Part shown: piece after piece, positions 1-9,600 of the stretch
Position numbering within the stretch: position 1 is the first letter of the stretch
Layout of the letters: each line of letters starts with the position of its first letter
NCBI RefSeq assembly: GCF_002954685.1
Contig: NZ_MSCN01000001.1
Span: 270,485-334,230, forward strand
Source: Polaribacter porphyrae
GTDB lineage: Bacteria; Bacteroidota; Bacteroidia; Flavobacteriales; Flavobacteriaceae
Direction: 5' to 3'
Length of the DNA: 63,746 bases
The notes under the pieces: model-generated
Database searches by the model: none
Told to the model about the DNA's origin: nothing
Seen by the model: the letters and a program-made list of their open reading frames with translations, nothing else
Made by a program: the position numbers and the translations under genes

Positions 1-1252
1 GTTACACATATTGGTGTAACTGTAAATGAGACAAACGAGCTTGAAGCTGCACAAGAACCATCTGCAGGAATTGTATATTTTAATTCAACAGAATCATTAC
101 TGTTTATGTTATTTGGTGTGTATGTGTTATTATTAGAAATAACTCCATTACCATTTACAATAGACCATGTTCCTCCAGCAGGACTTCCTACTAAAGTTTT
201 AGTTTGACCTTCATTAATTGAAGCTGTTGAAGTTGAGTTTGAAGCATTTAGACAAACTGGAGTTACTGTGAAAATAACATCATCAGTTGATGCTGCACAA
301 GTTCCGTTTGCAGGTAAAGTATATCTTATTTTTACAGTTGTATTTGTATTAATGTTGCTTGGTGTGTATATATTACCATTAATAGTTCCACCTCCAGAAA
401 CGATAGACCAAGTTCCTCCAGAAGGATTACCAGTTAACGTTTTTGTTTCTCCTTCGTTTATTGTAGCAGTCGAAGTTGTGTTATCAGCTATAATTTCAGC
501 AGGTTCAGAAATTATAACGTCTGCTCCTAAATCCATAGGATAATCTTGATCACCCCATCTCACCCAAACATCATAAGTTCCCGGTGTTATGTTAGAATAT
601 GTTACACTTCCAGAATTATCAGCTACATTTGTTTGATAAGTTGAACCACCATTTAAACTAAATGCAATATGAGTTCTTGATGAAATATCTGGAAAAGTGA
701 ATGTAATTGTTCCATCATCTAAACCATAACAAGTAACATCAGTTTTTGAAACTGTTGCTACTGGAAAAGCTTCAACTTTGAAAGTTACTTCATCAGAAGT
801 TGCAGTACAATCACCATCAGCAGCTATTGTATATTTTATTTTTACATTTACATTATCTGCAATATTATCTGGTGTATAAATGTTTCCATTAATAGTTCCA
901 CCACCAGAAACAATAGACCAAGTTCCACCAGCAGGTGAACCTGTTAAAGTTTTAGTTTGTCCTTCAGAGATAGAAGCAGAGCTTGTAGTATTATCAGCAG
1001 TAACACAAACAGGAGTTACAGTAAAAGTAACATCATCAGTTGTAGCTGCACAAGATCCGTCAGCAGCAATTGTATATCTAATTTTTACAGTTGTGTTTGT
1101 ATTGATATCTGCAGGAGTATATATGTTTCCATTAATAGAACCACCACCAGAAACTACTGACCAAGTTCCACTAGCAGGTGAACCTGTTAATATTTTTGTT
1201 TGCGATTCTGTAATTGAAGCGTTTGAAGTTTTATTATCTGCAACATCGCAGT
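1..1252 (-). repeat. Ig-like tandem repeats with one SprB repeat inserted (adhesin 1)
   Basis: Four units of about 245 bases encode an 81-residue repeat starting near ADNTTSSASISEGQTKTL and ending FTVTPVCV. They lie roughly at 1010-1252, 772-1009, 253-496 and 1-252. Between the second and third unit, at about 497-771, is a different module: a Cys-containing SprB-type repeat starting TVSKTDVTCYG and ending IISEPAEI. The Ig-like units are similar but not identical, and the array continues past the window edge. Confidence 0.85.
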
Positions 1253-2747
1253 TAACGCAAATTACTTCTACAGCATCTAAATCATAATCGGTATTATTTA
1301 TATTTCCTTTGTCAAATGCAAGATATCTAAAATTAGAGTTTGCAGTTACTGTTGTTGTTATAAAATTATTTGAAGTAGATGTCTGTGGTTTATTAGGATG
1401 ATTTATAAAACCTGAATTTGATGAAGTTGATTCTGATAAATCTATATAAGCAATTCCACTCTGACCATTTCTCTTACGCCAAGTAATTTTATATTCTGTG
1501 CCTGCAGGAAAAGTCTGGTTAAAGTCTAAAATTAATTGTTGATTACTATTGTAAATTTTTGCAAAATTACCATCAGGAGCACCTTCTGCATTAAATTTAT
1601 TTACAACGTTATTAGTATCACTTTGAAATTCTGCATAAATATTTGTACAACCTTGACCTGAGTTTGATGGAGTTGTAATTGTGTAATCTGTAAAGCATCC
1701 ATCTATATTAGTGAAAACTCTTACAATATAAGTACCTCCATTAGATGGTGCATTGTTTAAAATTGTTGTTGGTAAAGAATTGGGTATTTTTGTAGCAGTA
1801 GCAATAGTTGTAGCGCCATTATAGCTACCTGCGTTTAAAGAACTAATACCATAAAATTGAGCTCCTGTAGCAGAAGATATTTTAATTTTTCCGTTATTTC
1901 CAGAAGTTGGTGCAACTGTACTAGTTGTAATTACTGGAGGCGTAGGACAACAGTTAGAAGACGAATTCTGATTTATCAATACTTCTGGTTGTAAATCATT
2001 ATTTACTGGTAATAACCAGAATACATCTGATTTTTGTAAAGTGCTATTTATAACCCAGTTTTTTAAGTTATTTGCATTATATGTATTACCATTACTCCCT
2101 GTCCAACTATAGTTTATACTATTTGAAATAGTTAAATTATTTGTCCAACTCCAAACAACAACTGAAATTGCTTTATAAAAATCATCTTCAAGAGAATTAG
2201 GTAGTGAACTTGGAGCAAAGTTTGGATGCTCTAAAATAGACATTGTACGTTGTACTCTTTCTAGAATAGTTGCTTTAGATAAGTTCGGATTATTAAAACT
2301 TATATCACTTGCAGGTGTTAAAGTTGTATTATAAATATCATCTTTTTGAGGAGCATCATCACCTAAACTTAAACAAAAAGAAGGAACTCCATTGTTGTTG
2401 ATAGTAGATCTAGATATTCCATAAGATGTGCCCTCTGTAATAATTAAAGAAGTTTCTGGAGAACATATATTGCTTCTGTTGTTCAGATAAAAAGCATCTA
2501 ATGCTGAAAAATCTTCGAAACTAGTTTTATTTTTAGATTTTGCAGTTATTCCATTTGCTTGACGAATACTCTCTTTACCATTATGAGTTTGATTAGTTTG
2601 AGAGAATATTTGTTGTGAACTTAATAAAATAACTAAAACTAATAATAATATTTTACTATTAGAATTAAGTAATATGTACTTTAAGTTCTTTAAAACTAAA
2701 GAAGCATTAGATTTTACAATTCGGCTGGGCGTAATTTTTGTTGTCAT
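1..2747 (-). CDS. Giant secreted adhesin with SprB-like and Ig-like repeats (C-terminus outside window)
   Basis: An open minus-strand frame runs from the ATG at 2747 to the window edge without a stop: 915 codons of a longer gene. Residues about 28-50 are a hydrophobic signal segment ending in IFSQTN. Residues about 100-270 resemble a thioester-domain fold: Cys125 in FCLSLG, then a YKAISVVVW segment, then an Asn-rich tail. From about residue 500 there are four copies of an 81-residue Ig-like unit (SPAGGTWSIVSGGGTINGN), with one SprB-type repeat between copies 2 and 3 that ends in the typical ISEPAEI. SprB repeats occur in flavobacterial gliding and surface adhesins exported by T9SS. Export by T9SS is inferred, since the sorting domain would lie outside the window. 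The gene follows a second giant adhesin on the same strand but has its own long leader. Confidence 0.85.
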   Translation of the reverse strand, partial: MTTKITPSRIVKSNASLVLKNLKYILLNSNSKILLLVLVILLSSQQIFSQTNQTHNGKESIRQANGITAKSKNKTSFEDFSALDAFYLNNRSNICSPETSLIITEGTSYGISRSTINNNGVPSFCLSLGDDAPQKDDIYNTTLTPASDISFNNPNLSKATILERVQRTMSILEHPNFAPSSLPNSLEDDFYKAISVVVWSWTNNLTISNSINYSWTGSNGNTYNANNLKNWVINSTLQKSDVFWLLPVNNDLQPEVLINQNSSSNCCPTPPVITTSTVAPTSGNNGKIKISSATGAQFYGISSLNAGSYNGATTIATATKIPNSLPTTILNNAPSNGGTYIVRVFTNIDGCFTDYTITTPSNSGQGCTNIYAEFQSDTNNVVNKFNAEGAPDGNFAKIYNSNQQLILDFNQTFPAGTEYKITWRKRNGQSGIAYIDLSESTSSNSGFINHPNKPQTSTSNNFITTTVTANSNFRYLAFDKGNINNTDYDLDAVEVICVNCDVADNKTSNASITESQTKILTGSPASGTWSVVSGGGSINGNIYTPADINTNTTVKIRYTIAADGSCAATTDDVTFTVTPVCVTADNTTSSASISEGQTKTLTGSPAGGTWSIVSGGGTINGNIYTPDNIADNVNVKIKYTIAADGDCTATSDEVTFKVEAFPVATVSKTDVTCYGLDDGTITFTFPDISSRTHIAFSLNGGSTYQTNVADNSGSVTYSNITPGTYDVWVRWGDQDYPMDLGADVIISEPAEIIADNTTSTATINEGETKTLTGNPSGGTWSIVSGGGTINGNIYTPSNINTNTTVKIRYTLPANGTCAASTDDVIFTVTPVCLNASNSTSTASINEGQTKTLVGSPAGGTWSIVNGNGVISNNNTYTPNNINSNDSVELKYTIPADGSCAASSSFVSFTVTPICV

Positions 2748-2912
2748 GTTTTTAAAATTGTTCAATTAGGGTTCACAATTTTATTCGCACTAGAGAAGAT
2801 ACTAGGGGTTTAGTTCTTAAGGGTGTGGAATATCTTTGTTAGATTATAACGTTATAATACAACCACTCTAAACAGAGTAGTATTAATTTTAACAATAGAC
2901 TATAATCCTATA

Positions 2913-3023
2913 TCAGGATGTAATCAGTTTAAAATCTAATTGAGATTTATTAATAAATGGATTTGATTGATGTAATACTGAAGGTATCAGTAGTTTTTGA
3001 GGTTTTAGGGATAAATTTTTCAT
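2913..3023 (-). CDS. Possible 36-residue upstream ORF in adhesin 1 leader
   Basis: An ATG at 3023 opens a 36-codon frame starting MKNLSLKPQKLLIPS and ending at the TGA at 2913-2915. I do not recognise the peptide. The argument for translation is its start context: AACCCTAATT, exactly 16 bases, then ATG. The adhesin 1 start at 2747 has the same AACCCTAATT, 16 bases, ATG arrangement. A frame of this length can arise by chance in AT-rich DNA, so this stays a candidate leader peptide or spurious ORF. Confidence 0.3.
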   Translation of the reverse strand: MKNLSLKPQKLLIPSVLHQSNPFINKSQLDFKLITS

Positions 3024-3231
3024 CTTTGAAAAAGTTTTTAATTAGGGTTAATAACTTTAAATTCAAGAACAAATATAATATATTTTTTCTTAAGGGTTAA
3101 TAATTTTGGATAAATAAACGAAATTTACCGTTAATTGACATTAACCTAATGACTAATGAATGCTAACTATAAGCTTACTGCTGGGGAAGATATATTTAGA
3201 TGTAAAACCTAAATTAATTGCTATTACAATA

Positions 3232-3239
3232 CAAAGGTA
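3232..3239 (-). promoter_or_regulatory. Candidate -7 element for adhesin 1
   Basis: The minus strand reads TACCTTTG, matching the Bacteroidota -7 consensus TAnnTTTG. No convincing -33 TTTG lies 17-23 bases upstream, so the call is weak. If used, it gives a 5' leader of roughly 480 bases. Confidence 0.35.
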
Positions 3240-3567
3240 ATTATTTTATTGATATAAAAAAGTTTTTTTGAATAATTAACTTGATTTTAACGTGAATTAG
3301 GTATATTTTTTCTGATTATTTTGAGGTTATTTGGTTGATAATTAGATTTTTGTAATTTCGAACAGTTTTAATTGACTAATGACAGAATTAAGCTTTTATT
3401 TTTCTCTTTCTTCTGTTGAAATAAATTTAAAAAATTTTTAAAGAACTTCTTTTTGCAAACATAGGATAACATGAATCTCAATAACAAAAATCTCAACTAA
3501 CTAATTAACAGTGCTTTAAAGTCGAGCTCATGTTGATTTTAATACTTTATTAGCTTAAAATTCAATG

Positions 3568-3603
3568 AAATAACCTCTTAAACTTTTCTTTAAGAGGTTA
3601 TTT
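3568..3603 (-). terminator. Intrinsic terminator of adhesin 2
   Basis: A perfect 15-base-pair inverted repeat (3568-3582 with 3589-3603, 6-base loop) starts 12 bases after the adhesin 2 stop codon. The stem contains AACCTCTTAAA/TTTAAGAGGTT and ends in a short T stretch on the transcribed strand. Confidence 0.75.
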
Positions 3604-3615
3604 TTGTAAAATTAA

Positions 3616-6600
3616 CTATTTAAAAATAATTTTAGAAGTACCATAATTAGTTTCGGTACTATTTATTCTTAAAAACATTACTCCTGCTTTTGCATTAAAA
3701 TTAAAATTAAGTTTATTTTTACCTTGAGATAAATTAATTTCTCCTTTATAAATAGTTTTACCTGTAATATCAAATAATGTTGCTTTAGCTTTCGTTGTTG
3801 TATTACTAAATACAGTACAGTTTACTGATCCTTTAGAAGGGTTTGGGTATACAAAGAACTCATTTTCTTTAGGAGCAACAAACTCATCAACATTTAAAGC
3901 AGTGTTTGTTTTTGTGAACTTTACATCACTAATCTTCATATCTAGGTTATTAGTACCAGCTGTTGTAGCTACATAAGTAAATGAAACAGTTGTTAAGTCG
4001 TCTGCAGCAATTTTATTAGTTGATGCTGTTGATGTAAATGACTCAAATGGTATAAAGAAAGTTTGCTCTTCATCTGTTAGGTTTACAGTAGCTCTATATT
4101 GTTCACTCCAGTTTTCTATCCCAGATTTAACCAATACTAATTGTGTAGGTCCTTGTCCACTTGCAGTAAAAGATAAGTATTTATATTCAGAATAATCAGC
4201 GGCTAAATTACCAGGTAATAGGGCTTTAAATACAGCTAAATAGTCAAATTCACTGTAAGCTTTAACGTGCACATTTCTGTTGATTAGCATTTCATCATCT
4301 TTATACTCTCTATTTAAATTGTTTGTCACTTCATATTCATTAACAGTAGTATATCTTCTATCATAATCTAATCCCCAGTTACCATCTGCATGATAAAAAG
4401 CATCTTGAACTTCACCATCAAAAATAACATCACCATCATATTCGTAACCATCGTTAATTACAAGTTCTAATGTTTGCTCTGTTTTGGAGTTTAATGTACT
4501 GTATTTTGAGTTTAAGTTTGTGGTGGTTTCAGTAAGTTTCTCTGTCATTGATATTTCTAAATCCTCTACTTCTTCAAAACTCTTTAAATCCATTTTTAAT
4601 ATATTAGATACTCTTGCAACTTTAGTAACATAAGTTCTTGGTATTTTTTGTTTTTCTGATTGCTCAACTGGTTTTGAATTCTTAAGATTTGTAAGAATTT
4701 CTAACACCATTTTTTGAGTATTTGCTGGGTCTGATGCCCAAACTTGAAAGTTAAATACATTGTTTGCAGCAATATAATCGAACACATACCAGTTTGTTTG
4801 TATTTTATAGAATTCTTCGGTATTGTTTTTGCTAACAGCAAAAGAAATTGCATGTTCTATAATACCATCTCTTTGTTGTATTGCTTGTTGTAAAAAGCTG
4901 TAGCCGTCAATTTCAACAGTTTTAACATCTAGTATTTCTGCTCCTCTTAATCTATCGCAAGTAGCTTTGGTGTGATTATAGATTTGATCTAACGTTTTTA
5001 CACCTAATACTACTCCAATAGTTTTATCATCTACAGAAAAATCTACACTCAACACTTCATCTGCAACAGTAAAATCTAGAATATCTGTTGGAGAAGTAAC
5101 ATGAGCTACATCACCATCTACTAATCTTTCTGGAAACATTTCTAACAACGTTAAATCACTAGATTTTTTAGCTAACGATTTTACCATTTTCTTTTTGTTG
5201 TAAATGATATCATTTGTTTTCTTAAAAATAGTTGGTACACTATTCATTTTTCGTCTTAAATATCTTTTAGATAATGCACCTCCCAAACTTTCGCTTTCTA
5301 AACCACCATCATTTCCAGTACTAACTTCATCTGATGTAATAGTTACAGGTATTTTTATAGAGTTATTACAATCGCCATTAAAAGTTGTAATCGATAAAAC
5401 GTACTGACCTTCTTGTGTAAATTCAAAAGAAACTGTTTTTTCATTTGGAAACAAGTTAGTGCCAACTTCATCTAATGCCCAAGAGTAATTTGTAAATTCA
5501 CTATCATTATTTAATGTAAACTCTTTTGTTACAGAGCCAGCATCTTCATCTTTAGTACTATTAGACTCAACAACGTCTGCTATAATTACACCTTCAACAT
5601 TTATCTGACTTATTTTTTCTGATGAACCATAAGCATTTGTAGCTGTTAATTTTACAGTATATGCACCAGCTTCATCGTAAGTTTTAATAGGGTTCATTAA
5701 ACTGCTAGTTGTACCATCACCAAAATCCCAAGCATAAGTTATTATTGCTGTTGGTTGTGTGTTTGCGCCTGTATTGCTTGTATTTGAAAACTCGAAAGAG
5801 TTACCAACTAAACACTGGTCATTATCATTAATTGTATAGTCTGCTGTTGGGGCTACTTTAGCATCTTCTGGACTATATACAGATGATTCAAAGACGGCAC
5901 ATTCAACCTCACTACCATCAATATTTAGTGATTTTCCGATAATTTGCCCTGAAAGAGTTGCTTTATTTACGGTTTTTGTAATATCAGCATTAGGGGCAAG
6001 TACACTACCAAATAAAGAGTTTTCTCCAACAATATTTAATGAAGTAGTATTGTGAAAATTATAAATTACATAAGCAGCGTTTTCTGAATCAATATTTTTT
6101 TGATTAGCAACTGTCCAATCTAGAGTTTCACTTGCATCAATATTGATAATTAAAATTCTATCTTCACTTGGTTTTTCATAAAAATCGATGCTGGTAATTT
6201 TGTTTAAATTTTCGCCAGTAAGATTAAGATAATTAACATTATTTTCTAAATTGATTACAATTTCTGATGGTAAGTTATTACTCGGTATTTCTTCAAAACT
6301 TGTATTTAATATTGATGTATTACTGTCTTCTGAAGACATGCTTAAAGATGCAGTTTGTAATTGCTGAAAAGCATTGTCAAAATCGATAATATCTTTTTCA
6401 ATAACAGGGTTTTCGCTATTAGAAACACCTAGACCTCTTGCACTTCTTGCAAGTTGAATATATGAGCTAGCATTATAATCTGCTTGTGGTGTAATTCTCA
6501 TATTTTCAAAACTGTTTTCAGGATCTTGATACCAAACAGTACCATTACCATCTTCTCCAATTTTTACATATTGATTTTCATTTGAGATTGATAAAATTCC

Positions 6601-9600
6601 ATTTTGAGGATAAATAACTTTTTTACCAACTAATAGCCCGATTTTCACATCATTTACAGCAAAACAACCACAATCTTCTGATGAAATAGAATAATTTTCT
6701 TTAAACTCTAAATTACCACCAGTAGCAATATTTCCATGAGTTTTTCCACTGCCAAGAGTCAAGTTGTTTTGAACAAAAATATTAAAACACTCTGTGATTG
6801 CTAAAGGGTTGTATTTAGTGCCTACAGGGTTTACGGTTACAGTAACAGTTCCATTAGAAGTCTCACCATCTGCATCTGTAATGGTATACTCAAAAGAATC
6901 TATACCTGTAAAGTTTGCTAAAGGTGTATAGGTAATTTTATCATCTGTTGGATTTGTAGGGGTTGCATTGTCGTCAATAATTATAGTACCACCTTTTAAA
7001 GATTTATCACTAGTAATTGTAATTGTACCAGAACTTGCTCCATCGCCTCCAAAAGAATCATTTTCTAACACGTTTATTGATGTATTTGTAGAATTTTCAT
7101 CAACAGTAATATTATCATTTATAGTTACAGGACTATCATTAACCCCTGTTACAGTAATTGTAACAGTTGCTTCAGATTTATCTCCATCAGCATCTATAAT
7201 TGAGTATGTAAATGTTTCAATTCCGTTGAAATCTGGGGCAGGAGTATAGTAGATAATATCATTTTCTGTACTACCACCAACTCTGTTTCCTCTACTAGCT
7301 CTTACTAAAAGTCTTCCTCCTTGATTTGGTGTGCCAACTTCGAGATAATTTCTCGATGGTTTTCCATCTCCACCATAAGAATCATTTGTAAAAATTGTAA
7401 TGATATTGTTTGATGAATCTTCTTCAACTGTAAAACTATCATCTTCTGCTAAAGGTAAATCATTAACAGCATTTACTGTAATTGAAACACTTGCAGAAGA
7501 AGTGTCTCCATTTGTATCTACAATTAAATATGTAAATTTATCAGAACCATTAAAATTTGCTTCGGGTGTATAAGTAATTGTATCATCTGAAGGATTGGTT
7601 GGTGTACCATTATCGTTTACAGCAATTGTACCTCCTTTTTCTGATTTTGATGTAGCAACTTGAATTGCACTATCGCTTTTTCCATCGCCACCAAAATCAT
7701 CATTAGTTAATACATTTATTGTATTTGTGGTTGAGTCTTCATCAACAATTATTGTATCATCATTTGCAGTTGGTACATCATTAACAGCATTTACAGTTAC
7801 TGTAACTGTTGTATTAGAAGTATCTCCATTTGCATCTGTTATTGTATAATCAAAAGTATCTGTTCCATTAAAGTTGCTAGTTGGGGTGTATATAATTTTA
7901 TCATCTGTTGGGTCTGTTGCAGTACTATTATTATCAACTGAAAGTGTACCACCATTTTGTGAGGTTGTATTTACTAAAGTAATTGTGCCAGCATTTGCTC
8001 CATCACCACCAAAATCATCATTTAATACTACGTTTAAATTGTTGTTTGTAGAATCTTCGTCTACAGTTGCAGTATCTTCAACAGCTGTTGGAGTATCGTT
8101 TACAGAAGTAATTGTAATTGTAACTTCTGCTATAGAAGTATCTCCATTTGCATCAATAATAGAATAGCTAAATGTATCTGTTCCATTAAAATTTGCTACA
8201 GGTGTATAGTTAATTTTATCATCTGTAGGATTATTTGGAGTGCCATTATCATCTACAGAAAGCGTTCCGTTTTCAGCAGATACTTCATTAGTAAGTATAA
8301 TTTTACCAGTATTTGCTCCATCACCACCAAAATCATCATTTGCTAAAACAGTTAATGAATTATCTGATGAGTCTTCAGTAACTGTTACTACATCATTAGA
8401 AGCAATAGGTACATCATTTACATCATTTACAGTAATTGTTACTGTGGCTGTTGAAGTATCTCCATTCGAATCAGTAATGGTGTAATCGAAAGTGTCTTGC
8501 CCATTAAAATTGGCATCAGGAGAATATAAAATAACATCATCAGATGGGTTGTTAGGGGTATTATTGTAATTGACAGTAATCAAACCACCTTTGTTTGATG
8601 TTGCATTTGGTAATGTAATTGTACCAGAATTAGTACCATCACCACCAAAGTCGTCATTAGCTAAAACTGTAAAACTATTATTTGCACTATCTTCTTCTAC
8701 TGTGTAGCTATCATTAGATGTGCTTGGGGTATCATTAACTCCATTAACAGTAATAGTAACTGTTGCTGTAGATGTATCTCCATTTGTATCTGTAATAGTA
8801 TAAGTAAATGTTTCTGAACCATTAAAGTTTGCAGCAGGGGTATAATACACAATGTCATACTCAACACCAGCACTTACTCTGTTTCCTCTGCTTGGTCTAA
8901 TTAAGAGATTACCACCTTGATTAGGGTTTGTATATTCGAAATAATTACTTGTAGGTTTTCCATCACCACCATAAGAATCGTTATTAAAGATACGTATGAT
9001 ATTTCTTGAAGAATCTTCATCAACTGAAAAAGAATCGTTTACTGCAGTTGGTAAATCGTTTACTGAATTAACAGTTACAGAAACTGTAGCAGAAGCAGAA
9101 TCTCCATTGGCATCAATAATTGAATAGGTAAAAGTATCAGAACCATTAAAATCTGCTAATGGTGTATATTTAATTTTATCATCTGTAGGATCAGTAGCAG
9201 TTCCATTATCATCAACAGCAAGTGTTCCTTTTTTACTTGACACTAAATCTGATAATACAATTTTACCAGAATTATGACCATCACCACCAAAAGAATCATT
9301 AGCTAAAACGTTAAATAGATTCTCTATAGAGTCTTCATCTACAGTAACATCATCATTAGCAGTTACTGGCACATCATTAACTGAACTTACAGTAATAGTT
9401 ACAGTTGCAGTAGAAGTGTCTCCATCTGCATCTGTAATTACGTATGTAAAAGAATCTTGACCTTGATAATTTGCAAAAGGAGTATAAACTATTTTATCAT
9501 CAGTAGGGTCTGTAGTAGTAGCATTATTATCTACAGAGAGCGTTCCGTTTTCTGTTGATGTAGTTGATGGTAGTGAAATTGTTCCAGCATTAGCACCATC

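Larger units (their letters stand above)
2748..3567 (-). other. Long untranslated leader of adhesin 1
   Basis: This stretch of about 820 bases has no conventional gene. It holds a candidate -7 box at 3232-3239, a 36-codon ORF at 2913-3023 and three structures on the transcribed strand between that ORF and the adhesin start: a hairpin at 2905-2919 (ATCCT/AGGAT), a hairpin at 2862-2881 (ACCACTCT/AGAGTAGT, one wobble) and the palindrome TTATAACGTTATAA at 2844-2857. The part above 3240 carries no recognisable feature up to the terminator at 3568. Confidence 0.5.

Noticed and set aside
268..1287. Plus-strand open frames at 268-543 and 880-1287
   Set aside because: They are antisense to the adhesin 1 repeats; their content mirrors the repeat units and has no start or family signal.
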